From contig CAJFOC010000013.1 in assembly GCA_904395815.1 (NCBI GenBank), positions 1 to 49,741 on the forward strand: 49,741 nucleotides of DNA. Direction: 5' to 3'. The position numbers and the translations under genes are program-made. Numbering within the stretch: the stretch's first letter is position 1; each line of letters opens with the position of its first letter. The notes beneath the pieces are model-generated. The model saw only the letters and a program-made list of their open reading frames with translations. It was not told the DNA's origin and made no database searches. Shown here piece after piece: positions 17,741 to 24,809 of this stretch. Origin of the DNA: an uncultured Holdemania sp. GTDB lineage: Bacteria > Bacillota_I > Bacilli_A > Erysipelotrichales > Erysipelotrichaceae.

Positions 17741-17742
17741 TT

Positions 17743-17771
17743 AGTGTACCTCAGTCATGTTCTGTTGTCAA
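17743..17771 (-). promoter_or_regulatory. Promoter of the T-box leader
   Basis: Minus strand: consensus -35 TTGACA (17766-17771), 17-bp spacer, -10 TACACT (17743-17748). Confidence 0.75.
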
Positions 17772-17774
17772 TTG

Positions 17775-17800
17775 CTTTTTCAGAAAATTTTCAGAATCAA
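17775..17800. promoter_or_regulatory. CodY-box-like sites just upstream of the T-box promoter
   Basis: CTTTTTCAGAAAATT (17775-17789) matches the CodY consensus AATTTTCWGAAAATT at 13 of 15 positions; an overlapping second site (17786-17800) matches 11 of 15. They lie directly upstream of the -35 box and overlap the stop codon of the phosphatase gene. Presence of CodY in this organism is not established. Confidence 0.35.
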
Positions 17801-18984
17801 TACAGTTCGATCTGAACAATTTTTCCAAGTTTTTTCAGATTTTCCGCCATTCTTTCAATCAATCGGATTTTAGCCCGCAGCGAAATGGTGGAATACGCCA
17901 GCTGCCGGTGCGCCGGATTGTCGGAACGGCCGACCATGAAGACAATTTTGGTGCAGTCCTTCAAAAGCAGCTGGGCCAGCAGCACAGCGCCATCCTTCTG
18001 CCGGGAATTCAGAAACTGCTCGGCATACTGATCTGACGTCGCGCATTCCTGCAGGTATTCATTGGTTTTCTGCAGCGTCAGAACGCCTTCAGTCACCAGA
18101 TCCAACCCCTCGATGTACGCCATCGGCGGCACATCGGAAACCAGCGACACCAGCGTTTCCACCCGAATCGGCCGGCCGGTGATCCGGGAAACAATATTGG
18201 ATGTCGTCCCTCCGCAGCACACCTTCTTGCCGCTGGCGCTCAGCAGGCGGCGGACAACGCGGGCATCGTCCTCCGGATGCTCCGGCGGACCAACCATGAC
18301 CCGGGCCTCTGTCGCCCGGACAATTTTAGCTGTCGCCACGGTGGAATCATCGCCCGGCTTGCCTTTGTACAGATCGTTGACGCAGGCCAGCAGAATCCGC
18401 GTCACCTCCCGGGCCGGATCGGTAGAGCGGCAATACTGCAGCAGATGCTGCTCCACATCCTGATGATCCCATCCGAAATTGAGAAACGTACCGACACCGG
18501 CATGAATGATACCGTCGGAAAACACGACGATGAAATCATCCGGTTCGGCCAGAAAACTGCTCTCCCGGATTTTCCGTTCGCCGATCTGACGCACCGTTCT
18601 TTCCAGCGGCAGACTGACCCCATGGCGCAAAACGATCGCCGCCGGGTTGTCGAATTCGATCAGATTCACCGATCCGTCGTAGTACACCTGAACGATCGTG
18701 AACGTGGAATAGGCGATGCCTCTTTCCTGACACTGCGGCAAAGTGGCGGTGATCGTATCCACCGCTTCCGGCAAGGTCGCCCCTTCCGCCATCATTTCAC
18801 AGATAATCGTACTGGTCAGCGTCGCCAGGATGTTAGCCTTGACCCCGCTGCCCAGACCATCCGCCAGCACCAGGATGCAGAAATCATCGCAATAGCGAAC
18901 CGCCACCTTGTCGCCGCACAGTTCCTCTTCCTTTTTGATCAGCGAAGACCAGGCAGTCTGTACATGCACTTTTTCCTCAGTCAT
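17797..18984 (-). CDS. SpoIIE/PP2C-family serine phosphatase linked to sensory hydrogenase
   Basis: 395 aa. PP2C-like metal ligands are visible: LVLADGLGSG (Asp near 42), VVFSDGIIHAG and GKPGDDSTVATAKI, so the catalytic domain covers about residues 1-230. A further C-terminal domain of about 160 residues (containing KKVCCGGTTSNIV) has no match I recognise. Family members dephosphorylate phosphoserine/threonine proteins such as anti-sigma-antagonists. Start at 18984 overlaps the end of the sensory hydrogenase gene by eight bases, so the two are translationally coupled; that linkage suggests the hydrogenase-PAS protein controls this phosphatase. The target protein is not in the window. Confidence 0.88.
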   Translation of the reverse strand: MTEEKVHVQTAWSSLIKKEEELCGDKVAVRYCDDFCILVLADGLGSGVKANILATLTSTIICEMMAEGATLPEAVDTITATLPQCQERGIAYSTFTIVQVYYDGSVNLIEFDNPAAIVLRHGVSLPLERTVRQIGERKIRESSFLAEPDDFIVVFSDGIIHAGVGTFLNFGWDHQDVEQHLLQYCRSTDPAREVTRILLACVNDLYKGKPGDDSTVATAKIVRATEARVMVGPPEHPEDDARVVRRLLSASGKKVCCGGTTSNIVSRITGRPIRVETLVSLVSDVPPMAYIEGLDLVTEGVLTLQKTNEYLQECATSDQYAEQFLNSRQKDGAVLLAQLLLKDCTKIVFMVGRSDNPAHRQLAYSTISLRAKIRLIERMAENLKKLGKIVQIELY

Positions 18985-20668
18985 CTTCGTTCATCGCTTT
19001 CATCAGTTTTGTCAGCGCCACCTTGGATTTGGCTGTGGTTTCTCCCAGCAAACTGGCAATTTCCTGAACGACCCGCATCTGATCGTCAATGACCGTCTGG
19101 GCGACTTCAACCGTGTTTTTCTGCATCTGACGGATCAGTTTTTCCTTGGTTTCCTCTACCGTCAGATCCATCAGAATGATGATGACATAGCGATGATCCT
19201 CAATGGACAGCAGCGCGTGATTGAAGATCTTGCCATATTGCGGATAATCGCAGCGATAATACTGCACCCCGGCCAGATGGCGGATCATTTCCTGCAGTCC
19301 CTCATCAGGCAAAATGGATTCCACCGGCAAACCGACAGGATTGATATTCTGCAGGTTCAACATCGTCAGCGCGGCCGGATTGATCTCCCGGATCGCGTTG
19401 GTTTCATCCAGCACCAGGATACCGTTAGGCGTATTTTCGATAATCAGATTGGAAATCGACTGAGCGTGTTCCAGCGCGTAAGGCAGACACAGTTTCGGAT
19501 CCGCCTTCCCCTCCAGTACCGCCATCGCTTTCTGCCGGCAGGTTTCATAGCCGCAGGCGCCGCAGTTCAGCTCTTTTTCCCTGGTCGTCTTGCCCATCAG
19601 AAACAGGACGTCCTGGATTTCCGCTTCGCTGTGTTCAGGCCGCACAATCGGATCCGGTTTCCATTGGGCATACATCGAGGTCGGAAAACTGGCTTTGCGC
19701 ACCGTATCTTGCGGATCCATGTTGCGGCGGATCGCACTGCGGGCCGTCCATTCGCTGTGATCGACATGACACAGCAAAGGCCCGCCCAGACAGGATTGTT
19801 CACAAGCGGAAAGCTCGACAAAATAGCCTTCCATGTGCCCTTCTCGGATAGAACGCAAAGCGTCATGCACCCGCTCAAGCCCCTCGGCGCTGACCCGTTC
19901 GTATACCTCATCGCCCCCTGAGAGCGTTTTGAGAATGCCGCCGGGGGTCGGGTACATGCGCACCGTGCTGGCTTCCATCGGCTCCCACGCCGTGCTGTTT
20001 CTGCCGGTCTGCGTCCTTTCCGTTTCCTCCCCCAGCCAGCCGCTCAGATCCATCATCGTCAGCACCCCGTCAATCGCGCCGGCAAACCGCGGATCCGCCG
20101 CTTCCTTCTGTTTGGCGATGCAGGGGGTCAGAAAGACCGTTTTGATTCCCGGATAACGCCGTTTGAGATCCTGACCATGGGCGATCATCGGCGAAACAAC
20201 CGGCGCCAGCTGATCGACCAGATCCGGAAAATTCTTCTCCACATAACTGACCACCGCCGGGCAGCAGGTAGACAGGATGTTTTTCATCGTGTGCTGATGA
20301 ATCAGCTCCATGTAGGCGCTGGAAACCAGCCGGGCGCCGACCGCCGTTTCTTCCACTATGGCAAATCCTTCCTCTTTCAGCCTCGCCTTCAGTTTCGGAT
20401 AATCCGGCCACACTGAGGCAAACGAAGGCGCGATGCTGATCGCCAGCGGCACGTTTTCCTTCAGCCACTGCCGGACCTGCTGCAGGTCGCTGCGCACTCT
20501 TTTGGCGCTGTGCGGACAGACCTGATAACATTTGCCGCACAGAATGCACTCATTCTCTACAATGGTAGGCTGATGATTCTGATAGGTCATCGCCTTGGTC
20601 GGACAGACGCGCACACATCGCAGGCAGTCACGGCAGTTGGCCTGCGCCAGCTGAATATACCCGCTCAT
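18977..20668 (-). CDS. PAS-domain sensory [FeFe]-hydrogenase-like protein (group C / HydS-like)
   Basis: 563 aa. N-terminal two 4Fe-4S clusters (CRDCLRCVRVCP, CILCGKCYQVCP; residues 12-51), H-cluster domain with L1 STCCPA (133-138), L2 TPCIAKQKEA (181-190) and L3 SACEQSCLGG (287-296), then an Fes4-type cluster motif CGACGYETC with a further Cys (369-394), and a PAS domain (about 408-503) with a helical tail. The H-cluster cysteines are kept, but the methionines of catalytic enzymes in L2 (MPC) and L3 (MAC) are Thr and Ser, as in putative sensory group C enzymes. Overlaps ferredoxin gene upstream by four bases and the phosphatase gene downstream by eight. Likely role: H2 or redox sensing passed to the phosphatase. 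Confidence 0.9.
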   Translation of the reverse strand: MSGYIQLAQANCRDCLRCVRVCPTKAMTYQNHQPTIVENECILCGKCYQVCPHSAKRVRSDLQQVRQWLKENVPLAISIAPSFASVWPDYPKLKARLKEEGFAIVEETAVGARLVSSAYMELIHQHTMKNILSTCCPAVVSYVEKNFPDLVDQLAPVVSPMIAHGQDLKRRYPGIKTVFLTPCIAKQKEAADPRFAGAIDGVLTMMDLSGWLGEETERTQTGRNSTAWEPMEASTVRMYPTPGGILKTLSGGDEVYERVSAEGLERVHDALRSIREGHMEGYFVELSACEQSCLGGPLLCHVDHSEWTARSAIRRNMDPQDTVRKASFPTSMYAQWKPDPIVRPEHSEAEIQDVLFLMGKTTREKELNCGACGYETCRQKAMAVLEGKADPKLCLPYALEHAQSISNLIIENTPNGILVLDETNAIREINPAALTMLNLQNINPVGLPVESILPDEGLQEMIRHLAGVQYYRCDYPQYGKIFNHALLSIEDHRYVIIILMDLTVEETKEKLIRQMQKNTVEVAQTVIDDQMRVVQEIASLLGETTAKSKVALTKLMKAMNEDD

Positions 20669-20913
20669 GCCAGAGCTGTCTGAATTTCCCGTTCCAGCGT
20701 TTCTTTGACATTATGCAGTCCGACGCCCAGCAGCTGTTTGCCGTTGACGCGCAGACCCAGGCCCTGTGTGCAGACCTGCATGCAGAACGCCCCTTTGACT
20801 TCCACCTGATTTTCCCAGCCTTTTTCCCGGATCAGATCCTGCAGAATCGAGACTACCTGATTGCTTCCCTTCACATAGCAGGCGCTCCCGATACAAACTT
20901 CCACCGTCACCAT
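20665..20913 (-). CDS. Thioredoxin-like [2Fe-2S] protein (NuoE/HydC type)
   Basis: 82 aa. Cys pairs CIGSAC and FCMQVC have the C-x4-C and C-x3-C spacing of NuoE-like thioredoxin-fold [2Fe-2S] domains, which usually shuttle electrons between NAD(P)H modules and hydrogenases. ATG 20913 is chosen (AAGGAGGAGAAG upstream); the longer ORF would overlap the hydrogenase gene. Lies between the two hydrogenase genes; stop overlaps the next start (ATGA). Confidence 0.88.
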   Translation of the reverse strand: MVTVEVCIGSACYVKGSNQVVSILQDLIREKGWENQVEVKGAFCMQVCTQGLGLRVNGKQLLGVGLHNVKETLEREIQTALA

Positions 20914-20929
20914 CGCTTCTTCTCCTCCT

Positions 20930-22387
20930 TTATTCCCGATGCATGGCCACATCGCTGAAATCAAACGCTTCTACCGATTCAGAAATCGTCTTCTTGTTGG
21001 CGCTGTTCTCCTTAACCATCCGTCCCCGGATCACCATCGGCGGCTCAATCGACGCCGGTCCGGCAATGCAGCCGCCCTGACAGGCCATTCCTTCCAGCAG
21101 ACTGGCGTTGAATTTCCCAAATTTCATCAGCGTCAGCTGCTTCTTGCATTCCTGACAGCCATCCGCATAGACTGCCGAAAACTGCGCGTCCTTGTTCTTT
21201 TCCTTCGCCGCTTCAATCACCGCCTTGCTGACGCCGCCGCCCTGGGCAAAGTTGCGGCCGAAGACCGACGGATAATCTTCCTCACGCGCTTCCACTTCCT
21301 CCGGATTGATGCGCTGAGATATCAGCATCGCCGCAATTTCCTCAAACGTCAGCACATAATCGACCGCCGTGAACGATTCCATCGCTTCCTGCTTCTTCGC
21401 CAGGCATGGACCGATAAAGACGATGCCGTGATCCGGATGCACTTTTTTCAGCTTGCGGGCCAGCGCCATCATCGGCGATACCGTCGTCGAAACGTTTTTC
21501 TCATATACCTCCGGGAAATGAATTTTGGCCAGGTTGACAAACGCCGGACAGCAGGAGGTCGTCATCGGAACCCCGGCTTCCATTTTTTCCAGCAGTTCCT
21601 CATGTTCATACCATGCGACCGCATCCGCTCCCAAAGCGACTTCATAAACCTTGTCAAATCCCAGCATCTCGATGCTTTTTTTGATCTGCGGCAGCGTCGC
21701 CTTTTCAAACTGTCCCTGAATCGCCGGCGCAATGATCGCAAACATCGGCGTTTTCATCTTCAGCAGACTGATCACCGGAACAACCCAGGAAATATCCTCA
21801 ATCGCACCAAACGGACAGGCCGCCTGACAGGCTCCGCAGTTGATGCACTTTTCTTCGTTGATCTGCGCGATCCCGTTTTCGTCCCAGCGAATCGCATCGA
21901 CCGGGCAGTGTTGTGAACATGGACGCTCTGTCACGACAATCGCGTTGTATGGGCAGCTGCGGGCGCAGGCGCCGCATTCCTTGCACTTGGCATAATCAAT
22001 CTGAGCACGATGGGGGCCCATGGAAATCGCGCCGAAATTGCACGCTCCCATGCAGGCCTTGGCCATGCACTTGCGGCAGTTGTCGGTAATCTGAATCTTG
22101 CGGATCGTACAGCCGTCGCACGCCGCGTCAATGACCTGAACGATCTGCCGCGGATGGTATTCCGCCGTTTCATCCGCCATCTTTCCGCAGGCAAGCCGGG
22201 TCCGCTGGCGCAGAATTTCCCGCTCCTTGTAAACACAGCAGCGGAATTCCGCCTTTCTTCCCGGAATCAGCTTCTTGCTGATGGCTGCCGCGCTTTCTTC
22301 GGTCAGCTTTCCTTCAAATGCCAGCGCTGATATCTCTCTGAGAACATCGAACTTGAACTGACGTGCTTCATGGTTGAACATGGACAT
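20930..22387 (-). CDS. [FeFe]-hydrogenase, monomeric group-B-like
   Basis: 485 aa. An N-terminal domain with conserved FRCCVYKEREI, then several Cys-rich 4Fe-4S motifs (CDGC, CRKCMAKAC, CKECGACARSCP, CINCGACQAACP; about residues 90-191), then the H-cluster domain: L1 TTSCCPAF (276-283), L2 IGPCLAKKQE (325-334), L3 EGMACQGGCIAG (432-443). This fits anaerobe group B enzymes, which have GPC and lack the GGGQP ending of group A. Expected reaction: reversible H2 formation coupled to ferredoxin. Start ATG 22387 has GGAGGG seven bases upstream; the open frame runs 89 codons further but enters the promoter. First gene of the operon ending at 17797. Maturases HydEFG are not in the window. Confidence 0.92.
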   Translation of the reverse strand: MSMFNHEARQFKFDVLREISALAFEGKLTEESAAAISKKLIPGRKAEFRCCVYKEREILRQRTRLACGKMADETAEYHPRQIVQVIDAACDGCTIRKIQITDNCRKCMAKACMGACNFGAISMGPHRAQIDYAKCKECGACARSCPYNAIVVTERPCSQHCPVDAIRWDENGIAQINEEKCINCGACQAACPFGAIEDISWVVPVISLLKMKTPMFAIIAPAIQGQFEKATLPQIKKSIEMLGFDKVYEVALGADAVAWYEHEELLEKMEAGVPMTTSCCPAFVNLAKIHFPEVYEKNVSTTVSPMMALARKLKKVHPDHGIVFIGPCLAKKQEAMESFTAVDYVLTFEEIAAMLISQRINPEEVEAREEDYPSVFGRNFAQGGGVSKAVIEAAKEKNKDAQFSAVYADGCQECKKQLTLMKFGKFNASLLEGMACQGGCIAGPASIEPPMVIRGRMVKENSANKKTISESVEAFDFSDVAMHRE

Positions 22388-22453
22388 ATCTGATCCCTCC
22401 GTTAAACATCCACCTATTCCCACAATGGAAAGAATTCTCTCAATTCCATTCTT

Positions 22454-22482
22454 ATTATCGCATAGGCTGAACTTCATTTCAA
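22454..22482 (-). promoter_or_regulatory. Promoter of the hydrogenase operon
   Basis: Minus strand: -35 TTGAAA (22477-22482), 17-bp spacer, -10 GATAAT (22454-22459), about 60 bases upstream of the start codon. Confidence 0.6.
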
Positions 22483-22504
22483 AACGTTTAACGCCTTCTC
22501 TGTC

Positions 22505-22524
22505 TGAATTTCCCGGGAAATTCA
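22505..22524. promoter_or_regulatory. Perfect 20-bp palindrome upstream of the hydrogenase promoter
   Basis: TGAATTTCCCGGGAAATTCA is fully self-complementary with no loop and lies 22 bases upstream of the -35 box, the position of an activator or a looping repressor site. It does not resemble the Rex site consensus. Confidence 0.55.
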
Positions 22525-22528
22525 CCTT

Positions 22529-22565
22529 CAAAAAGAAAGGATCCGCATTTTTTGCAGATCCTTGT
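22529..22565 (-). terminator. Terminator hairpin at the end of the gene-less interval
   Basis: AAGGATC-x-GC / GC-x-GATCCTT stem followed on the minus strand by TTTCTTTTT. On the plus strand it is also followed by six T, so it could act in both directions. Confidence 0.65.
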
Positions 22566-23063
22566 TTTTTCACTATGCATATCGATGAACCGCAGCGGAA
22601 GATACTCTCTTTCATGCCTCTGTTTTCCAGGCATCGCCGAATCTGTCTTTCCACTCTTTATACTTAAGCCAGATGCCTTCGTGATCCAAGCGCTGAAATC
22701 AATCTCTCTTCTTCCTTTATCCTTCCAATGCACAACGCAGCGATTTCTGTTTTCAGCCGTTCTGACAATGTTCAGCGACATGGGAAGTGACGGTTTCTTT
22801 CTTTTTCTTGGACTTGTGCGGTTCTTCTTCTCAACGCTCAGCCGCAGTGATCAGCCGAGCTGTCCTTTCTGTCCAGGTTCCATTCACTTTAACCTCCTTA
22901 GAGTTCATCATCTGATCAACTCTGACCTTCCTGTTCCGATCGTTTTCCAGTCTGCATGTTCTCTTTCAGGATTCCTCTGATCCTGATCAGCGGACGGTTC
23001 CGCCATCTGAAACTGTTGCCGGCAGGACTTGTCTCCAGAAGCTAAGGTTCTGTCCTTATCTTC
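22537..23063 (-). ncRNA. Candidate large structured RNA (about 530 nt), no protein gene
   Basis: The 783-base stretch between the hydrogenase start and the HAD gene has no convincing ORF. A minus-strand TATAAT (23070-23075) and a second one at 23121-23126 with -35 CGGACA and 17-bp spacing face into it, and a terminator closes it. Exact local hairpins inside: 22990-23003 (GCGGA/TCCGC), 22966-22986 (TCAGGAT/ATCCTGA), 22900-22923 (AGAGTT/AACTCT), 22876-22894 (GGTT/AACC), 22614-22634 (ATGCCT/AGGCAT), with purine-rich connecting segments on the minus strand. Inference only: an RNA in the size class of OLE or ROOL; a decayed gene is the alternative. Confidence 0.4.
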
Positions 23064-23170
23064 ATCTTCATTATAACAGAGGAAGAATAAAAGTAAGCCC
23101 TTTCATTATTTTTTTTCTATATTATAATAAATATGTTAGGGTCTGTCCGTCATCAGCGGACAGATCTTTT

Positions 23171-23965
23171 TTACTGAATGCAGCCCAGCTTGCGCAGCGC
23201 CAGCGCAATGCCGTTTTCCCAGGTTGGCGCCGTAACCCAGTCGGCCGCCGCTTTCACTTCCTCAATCGCGTTGCCCATGGCCACCGCCGTACCGGCGGCA
23301 GCCAGCATTTCCAGATCGTTGCGGTTATCGCCAAACGCCGCCGTCTCCTCGCGCCGCAATCCCAGCTGCTGCATTAACACCTGCAAGCCTCTGCCCTTGT
23401 CGACTCCTTTCAAAACGACGTCGAAGCCATCATGGGAATACGGCAGAAACGACAGCGACGCGCTGTTGGAAAACTCACGCGCCACCGCTTCGGGATCGGC
23501 ATGAACGCTGGCGCTCTGCGGCAGATCCAGCAGATGATGATCCTGCGTGGGACAGAAGACAAACGGTTCGCGTCCGACATCGGAATTCATCTGCGGTACA
23601 AGCCAGTCAATCTTTTCCGGATGCTGGTACAGGTAGACATGATCGATGAACTTCCAGGCCAGCCCGGCCTGATGACGGCGGCAGAAATCGTTCACCTGGC
23701 GCACCTGATCCCCTGAAAAGTCCTGCCGCGCCAGAACCGTCCCGTCGCCCCGGACAACCACTGCACCGTTAACGCCGAGAATATAGTCCGGTTTCAGATC
23801 ATTCAGCGCCTTGCCCAGCGCGTAATGCGCTCTTCCGGTCGCAATCGCAAAGCGAATTCCCGCTGCCTTGGCCTGCGCAATGGCCTGACGGCAGGAAGCG
23901 GGAATTTCATGATGTTTCATATCGTACAGCGTACCGTCCACGTCAAATACCAGCAATCGGATCAT
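23171..23965 (-). CDS. Cof-type HAD-superfamily hydrolase
   Basis: 264 aa. Class IIB HAD phosphatase with motif I FDVDGTLYD (Asp 8 and 10), motif II IATGRAH, motif III lysine in LKGVDKGRG and motif IV AFGDNRNDLEML, with the usual C2 cap between motifs II and III. Such proteins dephosphorylate sugar phosphates or cofactors such as FMN or PLP; no substrate can be assigned. Monocistronic. ATG 23965 follows GGAGTGTGAAGTGA. Confidence 0.92.
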   Translation of the reverse strand: MIRLLVFDVDGTLYDMKHHEIPASCRQAIAQAKAAGIRFAIATGRAHYALGKALNDLKPDYILGVNGAVVVRGDGTVLARQDFSGDQVRQVNDFCRRHQAGLAWKFIDHVYLYQHPEKIDWLVPQMNSDVGREPFVFCPTQDHHLLDLPQSASVHADPEAVAREFSNSASLSFLPYSHDGFDVVLKGVDKGRGLQVLMQQLGLRREETAAFGDNRNDLEMLAAAGTAVAMGNAIEEVKAAADWVTAPTWENGIALALRKLGCIQ

Positions 23966-24110
23966 TCACTTCACACTCCTATATCGTATTGTATCAGATT
24001 TTTCCATCATCCGTCTCTATGAAAATGAAAGGACATAGCAACGAAACCTGTCTTATTCCCCAAACCCGTTTCCTTTATCATAATTTGCGAAATGGCCAAT
24101 GTTAATCTGT

Positions 24111-24136
24111 AAAAAACCCTCGTTTGACACGAAGGC
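24111..24136 (-). terminator. Terminator of nitroreductase gene 1
   Basis: Six-pair stem with a seven-base loop followed by six T on the minus strand, about 25 bases past the stop codon. Confidence 0.75.
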
Positions 24137-24159
24137 TTTTCTGATACGTTCTCATTCTG

Positions 24160-24684
24160 TCAGATCCGGATGATGTAGTTTTCCTTGCGTGGTTTAGGCT
24201 GCGGCGCTTCGGTTTGCGGATAACCCAGCGCAATCGCGCCAACTCCCCGCAGCGTCGGATCCAGCCCCCATGCTTTCAACAGCGCCTTGCCCTCATCACT
24301 GTCAAACATCTGCCGCTCCCGATGGATCCAGACTCCGCCCAGACCTACCGCATGAGCCGCCAGCAGCATCGTATTCAGCACGCAGCTGCCATCCTCAATC
24401 CAGGTCGTCACCGCCGGATCCGCCAGTACCAGAATCAGCGTCGGCGCGCCATAATACGGATCGCTGTCCCGACCCATGACTTCCGCGTTCATCCGCACCA
24501 GCTGGGCGCGGGTCTTCGGATCCTGAACCGCAATGATTACCGGCGACTGTTTCCCCTGCCCTGTCGGCGCCCAGGTCCCGGCTTCCAGCACTGCCTCCAG
24601 CGCTTCTTTTTCGACCTGACGGGATGCGAAAGTACGGATGCTGCGGCGTGTCCGGATACACTGCAGCACAGCTTCTCTGTTCAT
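24160..24684 (-). CDS. Nitroreductase-family FMN oxidoreductase, copy 1
   Basis: 174 aa. N-terminal FMN-phosphate motif TRRSIRTFASRQV, then GTWAPTGQGKQSPVIIAV, DPYYGAPTLILVLAD and GLGGVWIHRERQM. Short one-domain NAD(P)H:FMN nitro/enone reductase, usually a homodimer. Start taken at ATG 24684 (AGAGGTGATTCTG upstream) rather than the longer 205-aa frame; a TATAAT lies about 25 bases upstream. A paralogue of similar length is at 42671. Confidence 0.9.
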   Translation of the reverse strand: MNREAVLQCIRTRRSIRTFASRQVEKEALEAVLEAGTWAPTGQGKQSPVIIAVQDPKTRAQLVRMNAEVMGRDSDPYYGAPTLILVLADPAVTTWIEDGSCVLNTMLLAAHAVGLGGVWIHRERQMFDSDEGKALLKAWGLDPTLRGVGAIALGYPQTEAPQPKPRKENYIIRI

Positions 24685-24751
24685 CAGAATCACCTCTTTC
24701 TCTGTTTCTATTATACACCCAAATGCTTCTTCACCATGACGGTCAGAAAAC

Positions 24752-24793
24752 AAAAAAGGCACCCTTCGTACAGCCAAAATACGAAAAATGCCT
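24752..24793 (-). terminator. Terminator of the BipA gene
   Basis: Two-part stem (AGGCA...TTCGTA with TACGAA...TGCCT) followed by six T on the minus strand, 20 bases past the stop codon at 24810. Confidence 0.75.
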
Positions 24794-24809
24794 GAATGAA
24801 AATGTATCG

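Noticed and set aside
22387-22560. Rex operator (TTGTGAA-N6-TTCACAA) at the hydrogenase promoter
   Set aside because: Looked for because hydrogenase operons are often Rex-controlled; no acceptable match found.
22488-22781. 97-codon minus-strand frame in the gene-less interval
   Set aside because: Runs through the terminator hairpin and the palindrome, has no ribosome site and no recognisable composition; preferred reading is noncoding.
23141-23172. Hairpin TCTGTCCG/CGGACAGA as terminator of the HAD gene
   Set aside because: The T-run follows it on the plus strand only, whereas the HAD gene is on the minus strand; it may merely overlap the candidate RNA promoter.
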